From: an uncultured Selenomonadales bacterium
GTDB lineage: Bacteria > Bacillota > Negativicutes > Acidaminococcales > Acidaminococcaceae
Reading direction: 5' to 3'
Assembly (NCBI GenBank): GCA_900315345.1
Contig: OMYP01000005.1
Span: 108,278 to 172,277 of the forward strand
Length of the DNA: 64,000 nucleotides
The notes beneath the pieces are model-generated. The model was not told the origin of the DNA and did not search any database. It saw nothing but the letters and a program-made list of their open reading frames with translations. This document shows positions 35,644 to 43,345 of this stretch, in pieces. A program made the translations under genes and the position numbers. The number at the start of each line of letters is the position of its first letter. Positions within the stretch are counted from its first letter, which is position 1.

Positions 35644-36202
35644 TTTTATCCCTGTAATAGTTGGTTCCTTTCAGGGACAGCTCCAGTGCCAGACCTTTCG
35701 TGGTCATTTGGTACACAAAGATTCCCGGCGCTGCCTGCACCGCTCCTTCAAAGGATCCGCCGTTAACGCCGTCATGGGCTGTTGCGTCCGCCTGCCCGCC
35801 GAAAGACCACTTGGAAGAAGTAAACTTATGCCAGGCATCCCTGTCGATAAAGGCAAAGATCAGCGCGTATTCTTTTGCACCGAGCCCAAATCCGGCCTGA
35901 TATTCCTGCATCCGCATAAAGATATCTTCCCCGGTCTTATTATTGTGGGCCATGCCCCGCCCGTGAGAGCTGCCGATGATCCCCAGCTTCGTACCGGAAC
36001 CTACAAACACCGCATATCCTTCCGCGTTCTTTAAAGCGGTGCGGGCCGAAGGCTTCCGCTCATAAAGCATTTCCAGAGTGTCCGCTACCTTTTGCCGGGT
36101 TTCCTGCCGCCGCTCCGTCACGGTGGCAGCAAAGGCAGTGGAAACCATTGCCAGAACCATAATTCCTGTCAGTAATGCCGCAAACCATTTCGTTTTTTTC
36201 AT
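35618..36202 (-). CDS. Exported SYLF (Ysc84-like) domain protein
   Basis: About 194 residues from the ATG at 36202 (AAGGAG at -7). Signal peptide KTKWFAALLTGIMVLAMVSTAFA. The mature part is a SYLF domain: ALKNAEGYAVFVGSGTKLGIIGSSHGRGMAHNNKTGEDIFMRM, AGFGLGAKEYALIFAFIDRDA, FGGQADA. SYLF domains bind phospholipids in eukaryotes; bacterial exported ones are uncharacterised. The C-terminus NDPNAK is encoded by the first unit of a tandem DNA repeat. Confidence 0.85.
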   Translation of the reverse strand: MKKTKWFAALLTGIMVLAMVSTAFAATVTERRQETRQKVADTLEMLYERKPSARTALKNAEGYAVFVGSGTKLGIIGSSHGRGMAHNNKTGEDIFMRMQEYQAGFGLGAKEYALIFAFIDRDAWHKFTSSKWSFGGQADATAHDGVNGGSFEGAVQAAPGIFVYQMTTKGLALELSLKGTNYYRDKKLNDPNAK

Positions 36203-36317
36203 TGGGTCTCCTTCTTTCGCTTTATTTATTCCCTTGCCCAATCAGTTGCGCAGCTTGCTTGTAGTAATTTTGCAACTACCCGCTTCAATTGCTCAGCGTT
36301 ACGATATCGGGCAGCCT

Positions 36318-36794
36318 TTAAAAATATTCCAGTTCCCGTTTGCAAATTGCGCCGGTGTGGGGATTGATCTTTAATTCTGCTTTGTACTTAGGCGTAGTAA
36401 ATTCCGCTTCGTAATATCTCAGATTGCCATCCGTTTCTACTTCGATCCGGATGTTCTGTGCGTCCGGGTATTCCCCTAAAACAATGGAACGAATCTCCGC
36501 CTCCGTCTTTGTGATCCTTATGCTTCCGGGAAGGTTGCTGCCCTTGATTTCGATTTCCTTCACTTTATTGGTAGCGGCAATCACTTCCACCTCGTAGGAT
36601 AATAACGTGTTGCCGTCATAAAAATTCAGCTCGATCTTCCCCTCTTTCTCTTCGATGCCGTACAGTTCAACTCCCGCCGGGATCTCCGCCTTGGCCGCCG
36701 CAATGGCCGGATCGTACTTGCTGGCGGCAAAACCCACGGAAGCAAAAAGCGTAATCAGCAAGGTGAACGCAACTAATAAAATTTTTTTCAGCAT
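36318..36794 (-). CDS. Exported PepSY-domain protein
   Basis: A 158-residue protein starting MLKKILLVAFTLLITLFASV, a signal peptide ending at VGFAAS, with GGAGGGG upstream. Two PepSY-like repeats are seen, one around AAKAEIPAGVELYGIEEKEGKIELNFYDG and one around ITKTEAEIRSIVLGEYPDA...YYEAEFTTPKYKAELKINPHTGAI. PepSY domains often inhibit or bind peptidases outside the membrane; no target is apparent. It lies 115 bp upstream of the SYLF gene and may be co-transcribed. Confidence 0.8.
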   Translation of the reverse strand: MLKKILLVAFTLLITLFASVGFAASKYDPAIAAAKAEIPAGVELYGIEEKEGKIELNFYDGNTLLSYEVEVIAATNKVKEIEIKGSNLPGSIRITKTEAEIRSIVLGEYPDAQNIRIEVETDGNLRYYEAEFTTPKYKAELKINPHTGAICKRELEYF

Positions 36795-37156
36795 AAATTG
36801 TCCCCTCCTTTTAATGGTAAAATGATCCTCCGCGTTATTTCCTTTTCTTTCCGATGTTACCGCAAAACAGAATCACACCTGCCGGATATGCAACATTTCT
36901 ACTGTGGCAACAGCGCAGTGCTTACTTCTTGCATTAATCATAGCATATACAAAAAAACTTTTCCATTACAATTGACGAATTCACAACTTTCTCACATAAA
37001 CTTTTCCATTGAGCTTTCGGCAAAAATACTTTATAATAATCATAAGGTATTTGTAAAAATAAATTATGAATTAATTTCAAAAAAATATCATAAAATTTTT
37101 TCATAAATTATTTTTCGAATTATAATTTTTTATTTTATTTTGAAAAGAGGTTGATT
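36795..37156. other. AT-rich intergenic region upstream of the AAA ATPase
   Basis: Strongly AT-rich, especially 37040-37145. No frame with a ribosome site and no clear hairpin. It separates divergent genes, so promoters for both directions should lie here, but none stands out from the AT background. Confidence 0.5.
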
Positions 37157-38617
37157 ATGAAACTGCAAGCACAAGACCAGAAGACTTTTATTACGCCGGA
37201 GCATGGCGGCCGCCTGCCTTTTATCCGCATCACCCGGGCAGTGCTGGAGAATTTTAAAAATGTGGAATACGGTGAAATTGATTTCCGCTGCGGCAAATAT
37301 TTTGTCCCTTACGGTTCCGCCTCGGATATACTGGGTCTGTACGGCCAGAACGGTTCCGGCAAAACGGCTTTTATCGACGCCCTGTACATCCTGAAGGAAC
37401 TGATGCGTGGCAACAAGGTGCCGGATCTGTTTTCCGAATGCATTGCCAAAGGGAAAAAATTTTCCAGGCTCACCTTCGTTTTTGAACTGCAGTATGAAGA
37501 CGGACGGGTCCGCAAAGCCCAGTATGTATTCTGCCTGGCCCCGGAAGAGATTACTTCCGCCGGGGACCGGCTGGAAACTTCTGCGGATTACGCTGCCGTT
37601 CCCGCGTCCCGGTACAGGGTCCGGGTGTTCGACGAAGTCCTCAGCATGTCCGGCCCCTTCCACGGCAGCGACCAGCGGATGAACCCGGTCATCGACATCA
37701 CCGGGGACGAAATGCCCTTTGGTCCCAAATCGCGCCATAAATTCCTCATCGGCCCGGACAAGACAAACCAGAAGACCATCCAGCTGCAGGTCAACAAGCA
37801 GCTGGCCAGCGAACGGTCCCAGTCCTTTATTTTCATGCCGGAAACTTTGAAAACCCTTACGGACTACGGTTACTCGGAATACCTGCAGGTCATTCTGGAA
37901 CTGAATTACTACGGGTTAAATTATTTCTTCGTAGTCAACACCCGCTCCTCCGGCCTTATCCGTCTGAACCTGGCGTTGCTGCTGCACACCCCCAGGGGTT
38001 CCTTCCCCATTAAGACGGACCGGCCCACCATCATGCCCGACAATACGTATAAAGACGTTTCCAACTATATATCGAAAGTGAACCTGGTGATCCAGAAGCT
38101 GATCCCGGGCCTTACCATTGAACTGCATACCATCGCCCAGCCCATTATGGAAGACGGCTCCACAGGAAAAATGATCGATATCATGGCCATCCGCAACGGA
38201 AAAACGAGAATGCCCCTGCGGGACGAATCCGACGGCATCCGCCGCATGATCTCCCTTTTAAGCCTTCTGACCGCCGCCTACAACGATCCTTCCTTCACCC
38301 TGGCCATCGATGAATTTGACGCGGGCATATTTGAATATATTTTCGGCGAGCTGCTGGAAATGTTTGAAGACAAAGGCATGGGCCAGCTGATCTTTACTTC
38401 CCATAACCTGCGGCCTCTGGAAGTGATCAAAAAATATTACCTGTACTTCACCAGCACCGATCCCAAAGACCGTTACGTGCAGCTGAAAAGCATCGCCCGC
38501 ACCAACAACATGCGGAACGTGTACTTCCGGCAGATTGAATCCGGCGATGAGGAACGGGTGTATAACCCAACCCAGCGGAAGGAAATTGAAAAAGCATTCC
38601 GGGAAGCTATGGAATAA
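37157..38617 (+). CDS. AAA-type ATPase of the ABC/OLD-like class
   Basis: A 486-residue protein from the ATG at 37157 (AGAGG at -6). Near residue 57 is a Walker A GLYGQNGSGKTAFIDAL after ITRAVLENFKNVEYGEIDF, the opening typical of SMC/RecF/OLD-type ATPases. Near residue 380 are LAIDEFDAG (Walker B) and LIFTSHNLRPLEV (H-loop); the signature region DESDGIRRMISLLSLL precedes it. No TOPRIM or nuclease domain follows. Such stand-alone ATPases occur in defence and phage-resistance loci but also as orphans. The AT-rich upstream region, a repeat element downstream and the nearby toxin-antitoxin cassette suggest an accessory region. Confidence 0.8.
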   Translation: MKLQAQDQKTFITPEHGGRLPFIRITRAVLENFKNVEYGEIDFRCGKYFVPYGSASDILGLYGQNGSGKTAFIDALYILKELMRGNKVPDLFSECIAKGKKFSRLTFVFELQYEDGRVRKAQYVFCLAPEEITSAGDRLETSADYAAVPASRYRVRVFDEVLSMSGPFHGSDQRMNPVIDITGDEMPFGPKSRHKFLIGPDKTNQKTIQLQVNKQLASERSQSFIFMPETLKTLTDYGYSEYLQVILELNYYGLNYFFVVNTRSSGLIRLNLALLLHTPRGSFPIKTDRPTIMPDNTYKDVSNYISKVNLVIQKLIPGLTIELHTIAQPIMEDGSTGKMIDIMAIRNGKTRMPLRDESDGIRRMISLLSLLTAAYNDPSFTLAIDEFDAGIFEYIFGELLEMFEDKGMGQLIFTSHNLRPLEVIKKYYLYFTSTDPKDRYVQLKSIARTNNMRNVYFRQIESGDEERVYNPTQRKEIEKAFREAME

Positions 38618-38656
38618 AAAAAGAAAACAAGAATTAAGCTATATCTGATTAGAATT

Positions 38657-38822
38657 CAGGGGAAGGCATGAGCAAACCCGTCAAGGATTGCTATTCCATG
38701 GACTTATTCGCCTGTGGCTTCGGAACTCGGGACTTCGTCCCTCAAACAGCCTCGCCACGACGGCGAATTTCATCTCATGGAATAACGCAATCCTTTCCGA
38801 AGGTTTGCGATGCCTTCCCCTG
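38657..38822. repeat. Palindromic repeat family A, copy 2
   Basis: 166 bp with arms CAGGGGAAGGCATGAGCAAACC and GGTTTGCGATGCCTTCCCCT. Its core CTATTCCATGGACTTATTCG... through GAATTTCATCTCATGGAATA is the reverse complement of the core in the copy at 24617, with moderate divergence. Terminal arms differ between the two copies. Confidence 0.85.
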
Positions 38823-38849
38823 TCTGCATAATTTCAGAACTTTTCTCCT

Positions 38850-39524
38850 TCATTGGAGCTTTCCCTTGTTCAGCATCCATGCAATTCCTTTTGCGATCCT
38901 CCTGTCGCTGTCAGCAAAATGGTTGCCCGGATTCCACTCCAGGCACGAAGATGTACATGAAGTTTTTAAAATCTCATGCATTTCCCTTATGGCGTTGCCC
39001 ACGGTTGCCATAACCGGGTTCTTCGTCTTCTCTTCCCGGTCCCCCAGGCTCAGATATACCGCCGGACTTTGAATCCGGTTTGCTCTTGCATAATCGATCC
39101 AGTCCGGATACCAGACGGAAGGAGAAGCCGCAACGATACCTGCGAAACTATTTGTCCAGTAACCTGCCCACAGTGCGAACAACCCTGCCAGCGAATAACC
39201 GCAAAGATAGTATCTCCGTTCTGCATGGGAAGAACCGCCCTGCCCAAGGGACGGGATCACCGATTCAAGCACTTCACGTAACGTACATTCAGCCCCGTCC
39301 CCAAATCCCTGCCTGCCAAAAACCGGGGCGGCTTTCCACGGCGTCAGGTCCTGATTCCAGTTTCTTACCGGTACTGCAGCAAGACACCAGTCGGTGGTAT
39401 TCGTATATTCCTTTATAGCCGCAATTTCGCCTTCCATAAGTTTCAAATCATGTTCATCCACCATCTGTATGAAAATACAGTCAGAAGCGGCATCCCCGAA
39501 TACTGTAATGTTTTTGTTTACCAT
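38850..39524 (-). CDS. Esterase-like alpha/beta hydrolase
   Basis: About 224 residues from the ATG at 39524 (GGAAGG 11 bases upstream); the frame continues 22 codons further. YYLCGYSLAGLFALWAG is the nucleophile elbow of the putative esterase D/YbbA-like group. SPSVWYPDWIDYA follows, VYLSLGDREEKTKNPVM fits the acid region, and WNPGNHFADSDRRIAKGI gives the His. No signal peptide is seen. Comparable proteins act on siderophore or other esters, but substrate is unknown. Confidence 0.8.
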   Translation of the reverse strand: MVNKNITVFGDAASDCIFIQMVDEHDLKLMEGEIAAIKEYTNTTDWCLAAVPVRNWNQDLTPWKAAPVFGRQGFGDGAECTLREVLESVIPSLGQGGSSHAERRYYLCGYSLAGLFALWAGYWTNSFAGIVAASPSVWYPDWIDYARANRIQSPAVYLSLGDREEKTKNPVMATVGNAIREMHEILKTSCTSSCLEWNPGNHFADSDRRIAKGIAWMLNKGKLQ

Positions 39525-39708
39525 TTCAATTACACCTTCCAAACTTTCCTGTTTAACACATCCACTTAGTTTACTATTATTATATTTCATTTTTATGGAA
39601 TTACAAAAAATATATTTACGAACTGTTTTTAAAAAATGAAATAGTGCAACGAAAAAAATATGGATTAATATTGCCCAATTTTTACCGACTTAGCGATTTC
39701 TTATTTCC

Positions 39709-39891
39709 CCTTCCTCTGGTCGTAAAAACGACCAGTTTCAAAGCGCAAACACGCATGGAAACTGGCCTTTGGTTCATCTTATTCTTAAGTTTTTAAAGGT
39801 AGAACCTTATTGGAAGCTTTGACAGTACTGATTGAACGACAGTAAATTCAAACTGCATGAGAGTGGAGTTTTAGGGTTTGCGCGGAAAATT
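39709..39891. repeat. Direct repeat flanking hicAB, left copy
   Basis: About 182 bp repeated at 40705 in the same orientation with roughly fourteen mismatches by eye. It contains a perfect hairpin CTGGTCGT-AAAA-ACGACCAG and an overlapping stem CCAGTTTC/GAAACTGG. No open reading frame is evident in it. Confidence 0.9.
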
Positions 39892-39937
39892 CGCTGAAGC
39901 TGCGCCTTGTCAACTTTTAATTATGCATATCATTTTT

Positions 39938-39973
39938 ATGCGTATTGACATAATACGCATAAACTTATATACT
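39938..39973 (+). promoter_or_regulatory. hicAB promoter with overlapping operator palindrome
   Basis: TTGACA (39945-39950) and TATACT (39968-39973) are 17 bp apart. ATGCGTATT-GACAT-AATACGCAT (39938-39960) is a perfect 9-bp inverted repeat covering the -35 box, the expected place for HicB autorepression. Confidence 0.85.
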
Positions 39974-40008
39974 GTAGTTAAGGAATTCTTTGAAAGGAAA
40001 AATAGAAT

Positions 40009-40182
40009 ATGCCCAAACGACCGAAAGATATGGAAAAAGAGATACTTGCGGACGGATGGATATTCAAAAACCAGGAAGGCTCCCACAGGCATTATGTACA
40101 CCCAACCAAACCAGGTAAGGTCACGATCCCTTTCCATTCCAAGGAATTAACTAAAATCGTTGAAAAATCTATCAGAAAGTAA
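40009..40182 (+). CDS. hicA: HicA-family mRNA interferase toxin
   Basis: A 57-residue protein, MPKRPKDMEKEILADGWIFK and on, with AAAGGA upstream. HicA folds as a small double-stranded-RNA-binding-like domain and cuts mRNA; the catalytic His is in GSHRHYVHP, followed by KPGKVTIPFHSKEL, the family signature. It is the first gene of the pair with its antitoxin 45 bp downstream. The promoter has a palindrome over the -35 box. The whole cassette is bracketed by ~182-bp direct repeats, suggesting it was acquired or duplicated as a unit. Confidence 0.93.
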   Translation: MPKRPKDMEKEILADGWIFKNQEGSHRHYVHPTKPGKVTIPFHSKELTKIVEKSIRK

Positions 40183-40227
40183 GCAGGCCTTAACTAAAAT
40201 GAAACAACAAGCGAAAGGAGACTCCAT

Positions 40228-40647
40228 ATGCTGTCTATTTATCCGGCATGTTTCTTTAAAGAAGACGACGGCTATTCCGTTGTCTTCCCTGATTTGAACT
40301 GGCTTGCAACCTGCGGCAAAACAGAAACGGAAGCAATGAACATGGCTGTTGACTGCCTGGCAGGGTATCTTTACACCTTGAAAAAGGACGGAGAGCAAGC
40401 TCCTGCAGCATCGGCAATGAAGGATGTATCACTGAAAAAAATCGCAAAGGAATTAGATGCTGAAACTACCGACGCTTTTATCAGCATGGTTTCTGTAGAT
40501 GTTGCAGAATACGCAAAAACCCATTTTGAAAAATCTGTACGAAAAACCCTTACCATTCCTGCATGGCTAAATATTGCAGCACAGGAAAAGAAAATCAATT
40601 TCTCACAAACATTGCAGGAAGCCTTGCTCGCAAAAATTAAGGCGTAG
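40228..40647 (+). CDS. hicB: HicB-family antitoxin
   Basis: A 139-residue protein with AAAGGAG 8 bases before the ATG. The N-terminal partial RNase H-like fold MLSIYPACFFKEDDGYSVVF followed by PDLNWLATCGKTETEAMNMA is the HicB signature that covers HicA's active site. The C-terminal KSVRKTLTIPAWLNIAAQEKKINFSQTLQEAL looks like a ribbon-helix-helix DNA-binding domain, which would bind the operator at 39938. A strong terminator follows. Confidence 0.94.
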   Translation: MLSIYPACFFKEDDGYSVVFPDLNWLATCGKTETEAMNMAVDCLAGYLYTLKKDGEQAPAASAMKDVSLKKIAKELDAETTDAFISMVSVDVAEYAKTHFEKSVRKTLTIPAWLNIAAQEKKINFSQTLQEALLAKIKA

Positions 40648-40655
40648 TAAAAAAA

Positions 40656-40686
40656 AATGACCGCTCATTTGGGCGGTCATTTTTTA
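40656..40686 (+). terminator. Terminator of hicAB
   Basis: AATGACCGC / GCGGTCATT with T-tract TTTTTTATAA. Confidence 0.92.
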
Positions 40687-40704
40687 TAATTGATGATAAA
40701 AATT

Positions 40705-40886
40705 CCTTCCCCTGGTCGTAAAAACGACCAGTTTCGATGCGCAAACACGCATGGAAACTGGCCTTTAGTTCATCTTACTCTTAAGTTTTTAAATGTAGAA
40801 CCTTATTGGAAGCTTTGACAGTATTGATTGAACGACAGTACATTCAAACTGTATGAGAGCGGAGCTTTAGGGTCTGCGCGGAATTT
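40705..40886. repeat. Direct repeat flanking hicAB, right copy
   Basis: Matches the copy at 39709 end to end. It begins directly past the hicAB terminator and ends a few bases from the stop of the helicase-like gene. Read on the minus strand the GAAACTGGTCGTTTTT end could also stop transcription of that gene. Confidence 0.9.
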
Positions 40887-40889
40887 TCT

Positions 40890-42560
40890 TTAATCGTCAT
40901 TGGGGTGCCGCAGGCCTTCCACAATCGCCGCCTCTTCCATCCCGCTTTCCTCTCGGCACTGCACGCTGTTGGCCATCCCTTCGGCCAGGCGTAACTTACG
41001 CCGCTCGGCCCTCCGCAATGCCCGTTCCTGTTCAGCAACCGTATCATCCGCCTGCTGTTCCGCCGCTTCTTCCCTTTCCCGGGCAAGATGTTCCAGCGCT
41101 TTTGCCTGGAAATTACGCAGCAGCCTGCGCATACGCGAATTTGGGACCCACACATAGACGGGTTTACCCGAATCCGCCACCCGCACATTGGAACGCCAGA
41201 TAAACTGCAGCAATTCCGAAAGGGCATAGTTGTCGTTATCAAATTTGAGCTGGGGATTGTTTTTCTCTTTTGCCTGCTGGGCCAGAAAATTCACGCAGTT
41301 TACGTCAAAAAAACGGTTGCACAGGTAGGCTACGCCGGTACAGTTGCTGTAGTCGTTAGTGGCTTTGGCATTGCAGGGCAAAAAGTGTTTTACCGTAGGA
41401 AAATGCCGTCCGTCACTTTCCAGCAGGTTTTTGTAGGCTGTAAATGTTGTAAACATGAAGGTGTTGCTGCGCACGCCCTGCTGTTTCATAAAGGTGTAAG
41501 CGCTGCGGAAACAACCTTGCAGCTTTTTCAGCCCTTCCCCGTTTTTCCCGTTCCGGGCCGCTTTAAACCATTCTTTGGATAAACTGGCATCCGTGTTAAA
41601 ACGTTCGTCCTCCAAAATCACCAGTCGTTCGATTCCCCGGGGATAGCTTTCCTGATATTTTCCGTCCGGGTTCCTGCGGATCAGTCCGTCCTCCACATGG
41701 TAATATTCCATGACAATATGGTTCATGGCGCAGTACCGTGACAGCATGCTGTCCTTCGTGAGATAGGAAAAGAACCAGCACCGGCTGAAGCATTCGAACA
41801 GTTCCCGTTTCAAAAAGGCGATGATGGAAGTAAAGCGCCCGTCCTTTTCCCCGTAAGGATACAGGTTACAGTTGCGGCTCAGGTTTTTTACGGTGTCAAA
41901 CACTTTATGGGAAGAACTGTGCCGGTCGTATTCGGACTGGGCGTTGTACACAAGGCGGTTGCCTTGTTTCGTAACGATACCGTCCTGCTGCATCAGCAGC
42001 ACATCCGCGGGGCCAAAACGGGCGATGGCCCCGCCGTCTTTTTTCTGCTTGCTTCCCACCACGTCCCGGAACAGGGGCGGAATTTCGTCAAAATAGGCGG
42101 TATAGGGATATTTGCTCTGGCGGAATGCCCGGATGGTATCTTCATTAAAAAAACCGTACAGGGACTGGGTCGTAACAATGTTTTCCCCTTTGCGGATCAG
42201 TTCCAGAATGCTCTGGTTATAAGGGGGTTGCTCCGGACGTTTTGCTTTCAGTTCCCGCAAAAAGCGCTCGTCCCTTTCCTTTACAGTGGAAACAAAAATG
42301 ATAAAGCGCTCGTGTTCCAGAAAGTTGAAAAAGCCGGTACGTTTCAGGGATTCCACAAAACTGTCTTCCCGGTAGGCAACGTTATACCGCACCTGTGTCA
42401 GCAACGAAGAACTTTTGCCGATACCCATGGGCGAATCCACAATGCGAAAGATCAGTTTTTTTGGCGCACCTGTGTTTTGAACCGCTTCCTTCTGCCTAAC
42501 AGTACTTTGGCCGTCCCTGCGCCGGGCATCGCTAAGCTGTTTTTCATTCTTTGCTTCCAT
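40890..42560 (-). CDS. Phage-type SF2 helicase-like ATPase
   Basis: About 556 residues; starts at ATG 42560 or at a TTG five codons earlier, close to the upstream stop. Motif I is VDSPMGIGKSSSLL (Walker A), then IIFVSTVKERD, IVTTQSLYGFF and motif II YFDEIPPLF. The second half has KATNDYSNCTGVAYLCNRFFD, then ALSELLQFIWRSNVR and VYVWVPNSRMRRLL, which fits motifs V-VI of origin-binding or phage-encoded DEAD/DEAH helicases. The C-terminus is a charged coiled coil. No phage genes are near. Function unknown; it may be a domesticated phage helicase or part of a defence system. Confidence 0.7.
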   Translation of the reverse strand: MEAKNEKQLSDARRRDGQSTVRQKEAVQNTGAPKKLIFRIVDSPMGIGKSSSLLTQVRYNVAYREDSFVESLKRTGFFNFLEHERFIIFVSTVKERDERFLRELKAKRPEQPPYNQSILELIRKGENIVTTQSLYGFFNEDTIRAFRQSKYPYTAYFDEIPPLFRDVVGSKQKKDGGAIARFGPADVLLMQQDGIVTKQGNRLVYNAQSEYDRHSSSHKVFDTVKNLSRNCNLYPYGEKDGRFTSIIAFLKRELFECFSRCWFFSYLTKDSMLSRYCAMNHIVMEYYHVEDGLIRRNPDGKYQESYPRGIERLVILEDERFNTDASLSKEWFKAARNGKNGEGLKKLQGCFRSAYTFMKQQGVRSNTFMFTTFTAYKNLLESDGRHFPTVKHFLPCNAKATNDYSNCTGVAYLCNRFFDVNCVNFLAQQAKEKNNPQLKFDNDNYALSELLQFIWRSNVRVADSGKPVYVWVPNSRMRRLLRNFQAKALEHLAREREEAAEQQADDTVAEQERALRRAERRKLRLAEGMANSVQCREESGMEEAAIVEGLRHPNDD

Positions 42561-42579
42561 CTTCGGTTCATCCAATCTA

Positions 42580-43209
42580 TTATTTCATTTCCAGCCAGTC
42601 CACTAACACGTAGCGGTCCGGGTCAGAGGGAGAACGTGTGGCCGAAAAGCTGTACCGTTCAATCAGGATCGGTCTGTCCTGAGGTTCCAGGTTGTTCCAT
42701 TCTGCTGCAGAACCGTGCACGTTGCCGGTGAAACCGGAAGATGTGCTGTAGACATTGACAACGCCGGTAAAAAAGTCGGTGCCGTTTTCATGCCACTCCG
42801 CGATCTGGGCAAAGACCAGGCCTTCCCCGCTTCCTTTGGGAACAATATACAAATTATTGGCAAGTTTATATTGCTGGGAAGAAACCGCGTTGATGCGGCG
42901 GCCGAAATATTTGTACACGGCGGCTTCCACCGCTTCTTTTTTTACGCCCCAGTAGCCTTCGTTCACATTCACCAGATCGTATTTCCGATTGATCAGGTTA
43001 TGCTGCACGCCGAAATTGACAAAAGTGTCCATGGGAATCTCATTGTTCACCACAAAGCTTCCCACACGGGCTTCCGCAAAATTACTGAAAAACGTATCCA
43101 GCTGGTCCCGCATCCCGCTGCTCATTTCAGCCCGGGAACCTGCCATCGCAGGCAGGGCAAACATCAACAGCATCACAGTCGTAATAATAAATGTCAATAA
43201 TTTTTTCAC
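42580..43209 (-). CDS. Exported protein of unknown function
   Basis: A 209-residue protein starting at GTG with GGGGG upstream. Signal peptide LLTFIITTVMLLMFALPAMA. The mature part contains an acidic helix, ARVGSFVVNNEIPMDTFVNFG, and a beta-rich C-terminal half (GEGLVFAQIAEWHENGTDFFTGVVNVYS). I do not recognise a family. It ends 4 bp before the start region of the helicase-like gene, so they may be one transcript, an odd pairing of an exported and an intracellular protein. Confidence 0.7.
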   Translation of the reverse strand: MKKLLTFIITTVMLLMFALPAMAGSRAEMSSGMRDQLDTFFSNFAEARVGSFVVNNEIPMDTFVNFGVQHNLINRKYDLVNVNEGYWGVKKEAVEAAVYKYFGRRINAVSSQQYKLANNLYIVPKGSGEGLVFAQIAEWHENGTDFFTGVVNVYSTSSGFTGNVHGSAAEWNNLEPQDRPILIERYSFSATRSPSDPDRYVLVDWLEMK

Positions 43210-43345
43210 GCGAATTCCCCCTTTTCAATTTCATATTTCGTATAACATTATACATTATAGTAAAGCAGGCGCAGAAATTCCACGGTCATTAAAGATCGGT
43301 GAAGAAATAAAACGCAGCGTTATTAATGAGCAGCTCCGAATAGAA

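Noticed and set aside
39709..40886. Transposon carrying hicAB
   Set aside because: The flanking repeats are direct, not inverted, and there is no transposase or integrase in or near the cassette.
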